Below the pieces are notes generated by a model that worked only from the letters and a program-made list of their open reading frames with translations, was not told the origin of the DNA and made no database searches. A program made the translations under genes and the position numbers. Below are positions 1-11,296 of a stretch of DNA of 64,000 nucleotides, piece by piece; the first letter of the stretch is position 1, and every line of letters starts with the position of its first letter. The DNA lies in contig JBAMDO010000226.1 of assembly GCA_037074765.1 (NCBI GenBank), forward strand, positions 23,271 through 87,270, written 5' to 3'. Source of the stretch: Mansonella perstans. Lineage: Eukaryota > Nematoda > Chromadorea > Rhabditida > Onchocercidae.

Positions 1-20
1 TTCCATCCTTACTAGTTCTA

Positions 21-3000
21 GTATCAGTATGCCTACCAAGTTTCAATTGCTCACCCTCACTCAGTTCTGGATTCCGATTCTGGCTTACATCGGTTATATA
101 AAGAGAAGAAAGGATGTTTAGAGAATATCAACTTCAGCAATGAAATGAATGCATTAGAGTCAATAGCGTCTAAGCTCCAACCTATTCAAAAAAATGGTGA
201 GTCCTTATTCAGTGCTGCTGTTTCCAAAAATTTATTGCTAATTACATCATTTCGAGAAATATGGATGGAATTGGTGGATTATTCATACAAAATTTTGATA
301 CGATCAATCTATTCAGGAAATATCTCCCTAACTCTTCCTAAAGAAATGATCCTTCCGCAGTGTAATCGAAAATAACATTTTTCTTCGCTAATATCCTTTT
401 ATTTCCAAGTATTACGTTTTCATTTTTCTTATCTTTAATTAAAATTTCATTTCATTAATTTCCCTTCCTATTAAAGGATGAAATATAATGCAGTCTAAAA
501 ATTTTGAATAGAACAAGTGGAGGAATAATTTATCGACAAGTGTACACTGCTTCGATTAAATTGCCAAATGTTTTTTATTAAAAACTAGCAAATAAGTCAA
601 TGTACGAATGAATCGGAAGTGATATTGCAACCAAATTGTGTTTTGCCTCACACTGTGCCGATCGCAGCTGCATGTCGTCCGACCTATTCCAAAAAAACTT
701 CCAAAAAACGATAGCTTTTCATTTTATGCACAGAAACATTAGGAGCCATTCAACTTCACTTCAGGAAGCTACTTAATAACTCCAATTTATGAACTTTGCT
801 TCTTTATCCTTAGTTTGTTTATACAATTCACTGTTCCTCCTTTTTTTTTTTTTTAATTTTGAATTATTCAAATCAAAAGTTTTCCAAAATAATGGATTGA
901 AAAATATAGTTGTGAGGAGTGTGATCGAGTGTAACTTTACAACTCTTTTTATAAGTAACTGAAATCTAGATTCTATACAACTCTTACTTTTATCCATTAA
1001 TATTTATAGAAAATGATGGAATTTAGGAATAAGCACAGCCTAGTACCGTTCATTGACGATAGTTTCGAAATAATTGTGAGAGCATTAATGTTATTCAGAT
1101 GCTATGATTGATGGAATGAACGAACTGTTTTTTCAAATAATTCATTGTGATTAGATTAAACGGCTTTTTTAGTTGAAGTGATTTAAATTCCATTTTCTTT
1201 TTCTACAATATTACTAAATAATTAGTTTTCTAGAAAAATCGTTGTGTAACAATCAAAAGGATACCGTTGCCAAAGATTAGCTCGTTTGACATTAGTAAAA
1301 GAGATAAGTGGTAAAAATTAATCATCGATTCATGAGATTTGTAAAGGTATATAATACCCTTGACGGCTGTGCTGCCAATAATGTATCTAATATATTTTGA
1401 GAGAAACAAGTTTTCATGCTTCTTTAAAGTTTCATCATTGAAAGGAAGGACAATGCTGTTCATAAAAAAATTAGTGGTACTAAATTAATTATTTGAGACA
1501 TTAATACTGCTTTGCATCATGAGAGCAATTATTAAGAGTGAGTCATTAAATCAAATGTTTACTTTACGGTAACTTAGAAAGCTATTAATTTTTCATTTTC
1601 AATTGTCTCGTATTTCTAGCCTATTGATTATAGCTGTACTTCCTGAAATCTTTTCAGTTTAAATTGATTTCGTCAATCCTTTGACAATAACTCTTGTTTT
1701 TTTTTGAGTAGAGAGTAAGGACGGCTGTAATAGAGCAACTAATGGAAGAGTGTTAAGAAAGAGGTCATTGCAGCCTCGTGAGGATACTAAGATTAATTAG
1801 AAGTTGAAAAAAGAGGCGAATGGTACTATATTGATAAATATACAGTACATATGTGAAATGTCTGAGAACAAATTTTATGAAATAAACGAAAATGGCTTGT
1901 GTTTCTTTGAATTCTATTCAATGTTAGTAACAAATGCAAGTATTTGTTGCTTCTGTTTGTGCACAATACTTTTGCCAACTTGCTCCTGGTCTGTGACATT
2001 TCACATTCTCGCACAATCTCTATCATGTAAGTATAGTAATTTAACGAATTTTGTGTTTTGTCCCCAAAATGTCAAAAAATTTAATTCAGATTTGATTCTT
2101 AAAATTTTTTTCATTTTATATTATGCAACAATGCATTTTGAATTGATTTTAAAATGCAGTAATCTGTTTAAAAAGTCTTTTCAATATAGGTAGCTATTTT
2201 GAAAAAACCATAGTATTGTTGAAAAGTCTGCTAGCGGGTTCTGTCTTGATATATACTAGTCGCAAATGATACATTGGGAAATATCGCTTAGAATATATTG
2301 ACCTGCATGGATTTTAACATCTAACTTACCGTTAGAATTCCAATTGAAAATGCAAGCCTTAAATGTTTAAATTTGCTCACGTTTTTAGATCAGTATGATA
2401 TAGGTTAGTAAATACTGGTGATTAGGACTGGCTGACTCCTAATCGGCATTTCCATCTCAGTCAGTTCAATAACATTTTTGCATATATTAATTACACTCCC
2501 TGTGTTGTCTGACTCATGCACGGTGCCTGCAATCAATTTATTCACCTGTCCTATATTCATCATGACCCATTTCAATTTCACTTCTCTGTTACGTATCAAT
2601 CTCAAACAAAAATGACCCTTGTAGTTTGTCCTTCATCGGACTGCTTAAACTTATATTTATCTTAGCTTTGAAATTTCAATAAAATTTACACTTGATAGCA
2701 ATAGAGAAAATTTTTTTCAAACTGTAAACATAATAAAAGCTTTCGATTACATGTTTTCCAATTCATTTCCATGTTTAATTAATTTTATGGCTTATTTATT
2801 TAGCTGCTCAAACGATTTATTGAATAGATTATCTTGTTCCATACTTTGTTTTTGTATAAATTTGTTCGTTCACCTGTCTTTAGTCAGGATTTTTTCAGTG
2901 CAGTCTGATAAAGATGATAAGTAGAATCCTAATCACTATGTTCAGTATCATTTTTAAATACGCTATGTAAGCATTCAGTTATGAGCACTTTCGTTACTCG

Positions 3001-6000
3001 ACTCATAACAAGAATCTATGATTTGTCTGTTTTCCATAGAAATTATTTCAGTACCATTATGCCTTTCATCCATTGTGGCTTTTCATTCACTTTTCCGCTT
3101 CACTTTCTTCAAAAACTTTTGTGAAATTTTTTCGAGCAAAATTTTCGAATGTAAAATTTGACTGAAATTTTAACCGTATAATAAAAGAGTGAGTATCCAG
3201 TAATCAAATGCTTTCTAACATTGAACACTAATGAATAAAAGATCTTAAGTAAATGTCACTTTTGGTCACCAATAAACCTATAAATGTAATTCTATCTAAC
3301 AAATAGAATAAAGTCAAAGGTGACTTTTTCTATCATATGACGAGACAATGTTATGCAAATTTACAAAACACAATTTTCCTTTGGCTTACAAATATTTAAA
3401 ATTGAAATATATTAAATTGAAATATGAGTGATAACATTCAGTGTAAAATCACATGCAAACTCAACTACTATTCTGTAAATGTCAATTGTCTTTTAAAAAC
3501 TCCGTTCGTCCCTTTTTTTTCAATTTGTTTACATTGAAGAATTGTTTTTTTTAAACGTCACAAAATTTCAAGTATTTTTTTATTCAAACGGTCAGTTCTC
3601 TCAGGACTAGATATAGATAGGTGCTTCATTTACGATAAATACGTCACTGCATTAAGAACGAGTCCTTTTTTCATCAAGAGAGAAAGGAGTTATTTGTATG
3701 ATAACAAGTTGACACGGAATGAAATAGAAACGGGAAGTTAAATAGATGAAAGTAGCTCTGTTACTAATGAACTCAATTCATTTGCTGATTATTTTTTGAA
3801 ATTATTACGATTTTGAGACCCACTTGAGACCCACTTCCGAAATGAATCCCATTGATTTCATTCTTTTGTTAATGGAACCCGCAATTCATTTTTCTAGACT
3901 GACTTAGACTTCTAAGATAAGCAGGCTGATTACAAATTTTCTGGTAAATAATTTGAAATAAGAAATGTGTTGTGGTTTATTTGAAACGCCAACATTATCC
4001 ATGCAATGGAACGATGAAAAATTATTGTAACTGCCTTCACTTTCATCAATTCATTCTTCCAGAAGACTCTAAAAATAGCATTATTGAAATTGTTTTTGAA
4101 GATAGTGCTTTGATATCCATGTACTTGGAACCCCAACTGAGCAGAGTTTGGCTTTAGACAACTGTGTTGCTTAAATGTTGTCAAAGATATCACAGAACTG
4201 CTGAAGAGGAAATATTGGGATCGATCACGAAAAAAGTAAGATCATATCAATTCGAATCGTTGCAACTTCAGTTAACAGCGGGAATATCTTCAACTAAGTG
4301 ATCGCCATAACTGATAAAGAGTTTGCCCTTCTACGAGGCTTTGAAGACATAATACCAGTGGTATTTAATAAAATTCCAGGAATCTGTTGGTTTGTTGTTT
4401 ATTTTAAAAAGCGTTTTTTTTTCATGAAAAATCAGCTATGTTACAACTGCTGATAATGTCAGTGAAATTCCATTGAATATAGGTCAAGGTTAATTTTTTT
4501 AGTTTAAAATGAACACTTGGGAATTATCTGAGTTGAGCCAGAAAAAAGCTCAGTGATGATAAATTTGCAACAAGAGAAATCTGTATTTCATTGCATAATT
4601 AATTTACAAGTTTGATTTCCTTACCATTCGTCTGGTGGAAGTGACCTTTTTTGATTTAAAAACGCCATTCCATTTTTTTGCCATTCTATTTTTTTGACTT
4701 GAATTTCTGCTAACCGCCTCCTTTTCCTGAGTACTTAAGTAATGTAATGGAATAATGTCTTAGTTTGTTTATTTTTTCTCAAAATGTCTGGAGTTCTAGA
4801 GACGCTACTGAATTCTTTTTAGTTTACTTGAATTTAGCAGAGTAAATAATTCTATAGTTATCTGAAAAGAACATATACTCTTTAATTCTTTTTGGTATTT
4901 AAGTGTGTAAGACTATTTTCTACTTTTTAATATTAAAACTGCCATTGGACAAGCAAAACCTATTGACATTACTTATCTTAAGATCTTTGTATAGGTATCT
5001 AACTGAATTATAATGAAGTTTAAAAGCCAGTACTTTGCTAGATGTTTGATAGAGTGCCACATTTGATATCGTTTACGCTTCCGTCATGTTAATGTTGTCT
5101 TGTTCGATGCCATTTTCTGTTTAAAATATAGGAATTTTTGGAAGAGAGTTAAGCTTTGTGAATGGAATTATAACTTTTCCGATATCGGAACTTATTTTCT
5201 ACAAGCGTTCAGCCCAGTTTTCTAATCGCTGTTTGTAATCACACTTATTTGTCGAAATTCAACCAAGAAGTGCTCGATGTCGTCATCATCGATATGTTCC
5301 GGTTATCGTTACGAAAATCAAAGACCATTTTTAATTTATCAAAAACCGCTCCAATTCAGCTGGTTTAGCACAGCACTCAAAAATATAAGTATGTTTAACA
5401 CAACTCTTCTGTTATCACATATTTCTACCGTTTATATTAAGTAATGATTCTTCTTCAACAACCGGAAAGCTTTTGGAAATGTCAATTCACAACTCTTTCT
5501 GACAATACTAAATTTACTATTCTACATTAACTTAACAACCAAACGACATTTTTCGTTCTTTTAAAAAATTTGAAGAGTTACTTTTGGAGATCTCTGAGGT
5601 CAAGAAAAGTAATTTCTTAATTTGCGAGCTTTTCTCGAGAACAATAAAAAATAATAAAGTTGTTTTGGAGAATCCCACATATTTGTAGACTGATACATTA
5701 ATTAATAAATAAATGGACATGAAATATGAGTATTATTATAAACTTATCATTTGGAAATAAATTATGCAAGATTTCGAATAAAGTGCGAGATAAAAATTAT
5801 TTTGACCCTCTTTCTTACGTCAAATATTGTGCCATCTTTTAGAACAAACGATTTTACTTGTTTATTACCGTTAATGGAAATATCAGTCCCTTCATAAATG
5901 AAATTATGAAGTTCACAAGGAATAATTTATTTTTATTTTCTTTACTACTTTTTTCTATATAGTTATTTTGCGACTCTTCAAATTTAATTATGAATCTTCC

Positions 6001-8045
6001 TTCATTTGAAATTATTTCCATTGCTTCTGCACAGCGTAAAGGGAAAGTTTTTACGGAGCAGTAATAAAGGATGTTTACAATACAGTTTTTATTTTCCAAA
6101 AAAGAAGTGATAAAGTAGAAAGTTAGAAAGGATTTTTCGGACAGTCACAATTAATATGGTATTATGACATCGCATTATTACACATACAGTTTCTCCTATT
6201 TCAGAAGAAACGAACAGTGACGCGAAACATGAAAAAGAAATAGAAGAAAAACGTACAGCAACTACAGGATCATCCACCTCCACTGTAGATGAGATATGCC
6301 CTATAGTGAATTTGAAATCGAATGATGAACGATCGGAATTCGTTATAGACGACTTAAAATCAGACGAGATAGTTTTGCCTGACAACCATAACTTTGGCTC
6401 ACTGGACATAATCTGCAGCAATAAGCCGAATTGGGAAATTCGTCGGAAAAGTTTAACTGCGATGTACTTAGAAAAGAAAAATTTAGAGCAAGAAGTAGAT
6501 TTGACGGAAAAGTCACAAAGAAGGTCACGCAGCAGTGAATTCCCAAAGACCACGATCGTTAAGGTTAGATAGGTTAAAGGTTTGGATCACCAAAACTTTT
6601 CCTATTTCTAGCAAATGTGAGCGAAAAAATTTCAGGATCTTATAAATTTACAGTCACTGAACTTTCATTCAGGGTTGGAGGACACCGGTGGTTGAGATTT
6701 TGCAAGGATTTTTCTCCGATTAATTCAAGAACTTTTCATCTAAATGCTACCAATAATTTTTTTAGATTTTAAGTTTCTTCGATTGCCATAGTCCATCAAT
6801 AAGAAAAAATGACATTCCAAGTTTTCCTACTTATCTCCAAATTTGTTGAAGTTTTAACTCTGTTCGATTCTGCAATTTTAAAATTTCCAGGATGAAGGAC
6901 CAACACGACAGTCACTGCTCAGCTTGGTCATGGATGAAGATGTTCCGGAACTAATGGAGGCTATGGCTGAAAAGGTTTCATTTTATGAAGTTTACTTTTC
7001 GTCACCATCATTTTTTATTCCAAAACTGATTTGTGCTCCAACTAGCAGCACTCCAGATTAATCCAGTGAATACCAGACTTAATTTTTCAGTTAGAATTCG
7101 TATTTGAAGATCTCACGCCATCTGTATCCAATGCTGGAGAAGGAATATTGCGTAATTCAACAAAGCGTTCACGTTCACGTCCTAAGGTTAGTAACCAAAG
7201 CTTCTATATTAAGCTGTTAGCATTGCATGTACAAAGTAATGAATATAATTGGGATTTTAGAAGGTTTGGAATAAATGATTCGGAATAAAATTTAGTGATA
7301 TTTAGTGGAGGCATTTCTTTTACAGGAAGCAAGGCTAGAATTTCATTCTTCATCACCAACAGTTTTCACATATCCCGATGAAGAATCAGCTGTTGAAAAA
7401 GCACAGTGGGATGAAGGGGAACAAATCACTTTCACTGTTTATCGAGAGCTGTGCGAAGGGTATCTTTCCATCTATTAATCGAATAAACATCCCCTTTTTT
7501 TTCCTTTTTTTTTTAAATTTCCAAATTCTTTATATATATCTATCATTCAATTATTCCAGAAAAAAAGAACGTTTGAGAGATGAAAATCGCAAACCTCAAA
7601 GCTTTTTACAAACCTCGCAAATGGCGAGTGATAGAGAATCATTATTCATAAGAAGTGAGTTTCAATATTTCGACGAAACCTTTATTAAGTTGTTAAAGAC
7701 TATACTTTGTCCGTTAATTTATGATACCAAGCAAATATTTGTAAAAGGGAACAGAGATTGAAAGAAAGTACAAAATGTTTATACCTATCCATTCGATTTA
7801 CTTCGTAACAAGTTCTGAACTACAGCAGTATCATTCACACTTCATCTTGTTCTTCATAATTTAAACTCTTCTTTATTCTAGAAAAATGCATTTTTGTTTA
7901 AAAACTCAGTTTTTTTCCAGCAGCAACCCTAATGGAGGAACCATCAATGGCTGAAAGTTTACTAGGTGTCACGGGTCGTATCTCATACAACAATGCTCCA
8001 ATGGATTTAGCTCGATTTAGTAAAGTACAGTGTAAGTATCACTAG
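21..8045 (+). CDS. Unrecognised multi-exon gene, 5' end probably outside window
   Basis: I do not recognise the family. The exons I can support run about 21-197, 6205-6563, 6891-6974, 7091-7186, 7326-7459, 7560-7654 and 7921-8031. All are open in one frame, flanked by AG/GT, and phase-compatible: the first ends AAT G and the second opens with AA GAA, giving one Glu codon across a 6-kb intron. The product is hydrophilic and charged, with an acidic Glu/Lys/Ser/Thr-rich segment, then WEIRRKSLTAMYLEKKN, two short Arg/Ser patches (RRSRSS, KRSRSRP), and a stretch containing QITFTVYREL. No membrane segment or catalytic motif is visible, so a scaffold or regulatory protein is only a guess. The 3' end is uncertain. 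Reading through the donor at 8032 stops at 8043-8045, while splicing to the acceptor near 8654 would create TAA at the junction. The true start is not seen. Confidence 0.5.
198..6204 (+). other. Very long AT-rich intron (candidate) of the first gene
   Basis: There are no exons I can support here. The interval opens with a good donor (G|GTGAGT at 198) and closes with TATTTCAG at 6204. The open frames inside (for example 1804-2193 and 3972-4157) are low-complexity, Phe/Leu/Asn-rich, lack splice context and resemble no family. It could hide small exons or be an intergenic region between two genes. Phase agreement at the ends favours an intron but does not prove it. Confidence 0.4.
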
Positions 8046-8621
8046 TTCCCCACATTCGAAAAAATTTTTACAACAGATGAAAGGCTAACACTGAAATATG
8101 TTCAGATCCCTGATAATTAGTAAATAATTCTTCTATCACAAGAGCAGACAACAGAAAGCTGAATTCTATCATCAAATTTTCTGTTTCTGAAATAATATTC
8201 CCTCGGGACCCGCGCTACAAATAGTGAAAAACAAATAATGAGCCATTACATGAATGTACGATCGATTTTTACAAGTCTGTTGTTACCCTTCAGCTTTTTA
8301 ATTGCTTGCTTGAGTATTATTTGTAATAAAGTGATTACTACACATATTAAGAGATATATCTGAAAATGCTGAATTTCCACCATCCCAGTACAAGTGCATC
8401 ACTATTATGTGAATGAAACACAATTTAATTTTAAGAAATGCTTGGGTAAATAAGTAAATAAGTTTCCAAGTTAAAATGCTGAAATTAGTTTATTAACCCA
8501 AATTCCCGGATAATTTAACTTCAGCATTGAGATAATCAATTAATTTTTCATCATTTTTTTGGAAATGTTTATTAATAAAGGTGCCGAAAGCACAATAATA
8601 TTTCATTCTTTAAGCTTCGCT
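8046..8621. other. Intergenic, no gene seen
   Basis: AT-rich sequence between the unrecognised plus-strand gene and the 264-bp tandem duplication. No coding exon, RNA gene or clear regulatory element was found. Confidence 0.5.
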
Positions 8622-9149
8622 GCTGACATTAATTAAATTTCATTTTTTTTAGAAATGTTCATAAAATTACATTGAAGAAAGCGATTCATTCCGAGTCAAA
8701 AAAAAAGAAAAAGCAGAGAAGAATAAATGAAAGCAACCATTTTGTTTTGACTAGAATTTTACAAAATTTTAAAATAATAAAACCACAATTATTTGTTTGT
8801 GAAGCAGTCCTTATTTCCTCATATTCTTCCAAACCGATTTTACTATATGATTATACTTCAAAACAGAATCTTTTTTTTGAGAACGGCTGACATTAATTAA
8901 ATTTCATTTTTTTTAGAAATGTTCATAAAATTACATTGAAGAAAGCGATTCATTCCGAGTCAAAAAAAAAGAAAAAGCAGAGAAGAATAAATAAAAGCAA
9001 CCATTTTGTTTTGACTAGAATTTTACAAAATTTTAAAATAATAAAACCACAATTATTTGTTTGTGAAGCAGTCCTTATTTCCTCATATTCCTCCAAACCG
9101 ATTTTACTATATGATTATACTTCAAAACAGAATCTTTTTTTTGAGAACG
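8622..9149. repeat. Two-copy 264-bp tandem duplication
   Basis: The unit starts with GCTGACATTAATTAAATTTC at 8622 and recurs at 8886. The copies are almost identical over the full 264 bases. I saw only two substitutions, a G-to-A at about 8992 and a T-to-C at about 9091, so the event is recent. The second copy contains the predicted end and stop codon (9115-9117) of the minus-strand TADA1-like gene. The first copy is a detached duplicate of that end. The plus-strand open frames in both copies (starting MKKAIHSESKKKKKQRR) are copies of each other and are not taken as genes. Confidence 0.93.
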
Positions 9150-10388
9150 GTCCGACCAACTTTTTCATCAGTAGTTGCCGAATCCACATACTGCTTATGA
9201 ATCTGCCATCTGCCTGAAATAACGCTTTTTTTAATGCACAGAAAAACTTTGAAGACATATAAAAAGCTTAATTCGCCTAATTAATTCATTATTGCTAATT
9301 TTGAGGAAAATTACCCGCAAAGCATCCATAACATCTACAGCGCACATTGGCGTTCTCATGGATTGTAAAACATAAGAGTCGGTAAGGCGATCACCTTCGG
9401 CCCTGAAATAAACTGCTAGATCCTTTCCTACTGAAAAAGAAGCTGAAACATAACAGAACGCATAAAAGGTGAAATTACCGTTTTTTACGAGCACCGAATA
9501 TATGACATATCCCTGTGTTATTCACTAGATGGCTTCTTTTCATTTTCAACGCTTCTTCCAATATATTTTTCAAAATTACCTATAATAATAACTTATTGAC
9601 ACGATAAACCAGTGACATGAAAGGTTGCACAATATGAAATTGTAACAGTAAAGTTAGTAACTCATTGGTTTTGAAAGAAATACTTTTGATGCATCAAGTA
9701 ATAAATCACAAAGATCGTCATTACATTGCCGCCATTTAAGTTCATTTCTCAGGACTATAAACGACAGCCGCCTCCTTATCTGAAACCACAATAAAATGTT
9801 TGCCTCGAGAACTGGAGGAACATGGGAATTTCAGCATGATTTATGAAATGGTAGTATGATTTATAATATTCGAACTAACACTGTACTGATTGCCTACAAC
9901 AAAAAACCAGGATTTTCGAGCAAAAACTTGGACATATAAATTCAACATCCTGCTATCGGAATAATCAAGAGGAACTTCCAGAAAGATTTTATGCTGAAGA
10001 CCAAAAAGTAAACCTCCAGCTAGGACTACGTACGACCCAGTTTGTTTATCGTCCAACAGAAAAAACAACTAAAGAAACGTGAATGTCATTTATCCCAAAA
10101 TGCATTAAGACAACTTTGTATCAACAATATTAATGTGGAACGCAAATAAACCTGTTCCCTTGACCAATCCCATGTCTGCTCGCCACCAATAACATCTTGA
10201 TCTGCTTCTGAAAGCATGGTCGACCGCTGCTGAAAAAAAAAATCAAATATATTACAACGAAATCAGAACTGATTTTACAGTACATTTAAGAATTTCGACC
10301 AAAATCCTTATCCCAAATTCGTTAGGAAAATTTATAAAAACTCATCGATTACCCGTCTCTTATTATTTAGTAATCTTCCACAGTCCAT
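9115..10388 (-). CDS. TADA1/Hfi1-like protein (candidate SAGA subunit)
   Basis: Seven exons with agreeing phases: about 10353-10388, 10152-10229, 9885-10071, 9685-9780, 9487-9579, 9319-9443 and 9115-9213. The start is MDCGRLLNNKRR and the stop is TAA at 9117-9115. The predicted protein is about 235 residues. Two parts recall metazoan TADA1. The first is a helix pair around DLLLDASK / VILKNILEEALKMKRSHL followed by an FGA motif, which in TADA1 is the histone-fold-like section before an AFG motif. The second is a C-terminal block VDVMDALR...ISSMWIRQLLMKKL, like the family's Leu/Ala-rich C-terminal helices. If right, it belongs to the nuclear SAGA coactivator core. The match is by eye and distant, and the N-terminal third does not help. 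It begins 908 bp downstream of the rme-6 stop on the same strand. The last exon is partly built from the tandem duplication. Confidence 0.42.
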
Positions 10389-11296
10389 ATTAATTCATTT
10401 GGGAGATCGTGATCACCTTATATACAACAGATGAAGAACATGAATAGAAATATCGAACCCTGAAACAAAAGCAAACGAATGCACATATTAATTGAAATGT
10501 TATTTTTCAAAAAACTGAAAAACAGAAACTCGAAGGATAAAGACCAGTAACTAAAAATGCGATCATTCGAAAAATATTGCAGTATTAATTTATCGGTCAA
10601 ATATGTGGACATACCAGTGCTACATTAACAATCCTCACTGAAAGTAGACTGGTCGATAGAAACATGACAAAATTATATTTCAAGTACTGATCTCATCTTG
10701 CAACAACTGTTTCCGGATAAAAAAAAGTGAAGTTTTCAATCAAAACGTTAAATTTCTATAACTAACGTCAAACATATCATCTTTCATTTAAAAGGAAAGG
10801 TAAACTGTGTAAAATTACAACAAATTATTGCAAACAGCAAATTACATATAATATATGTATCACACAGAACACAATTATAGAATGGATCGTAAACAGTATT
10901 GGTAGAAACATACAAAAAATCAAAACATTTAATTTCATCAAACTACAAATTTGATGCATAAGCAATCGTAAATAAACGATATAAAAGCATTGAAAAACTC
11001 AGTTTCAAAAAAGCAAGACTCTATTAGAATTGAGTTGTCACATCAGCAGGATAAAGTAGACCCAGAATGAAAGCTATGAAATAAAGTCAAAGAAGCATAG
11101 CATACTAAAAAGTAAATTAAAGCGACATTGTTGAAACTATCACTCTCAAAGTTATCGACTATACCATGATAAAAAAAAGAAATGGAATAATTAAACTGTA
11201 TGAATATATATCATAATATAAGAGGTCTAAATAAGCTAAAATCAAAGGAACATTAAAATACAAAAATTGCGAAAATTTAATACTGCAAAAACTACC
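10389..11296. other. Intergenic spacer between rme-6 and the TADA1-like gene
   Basis: AT-rich. It probably contains the rme-6 3' UTR and the upstream region of the next gene. A possible extra 5' exon lies at 10613-10664 (MFLSTSLLSV..., ending in a strong GTATGT donor). It could not be joined in frame to the next exon, so it is not included in the model. Confidence 0.4.

Noticed and set aside
1804..2193. 129-codon plus-strand open frame
   Set aside because: Phe/Asn/Cys-rich, with no splice context or recognisable domain. It lies in the presumed long intron and overlaps an equally meaningless antisense frame.
8672..9217. Pair of plus-strand frames starting MKKAIHSESKKKKKQRR
   Set aside because: They are the two copies of the 264-bp duplication. 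The second is antisense to the better-supported last exon of the TADA1-like gene.
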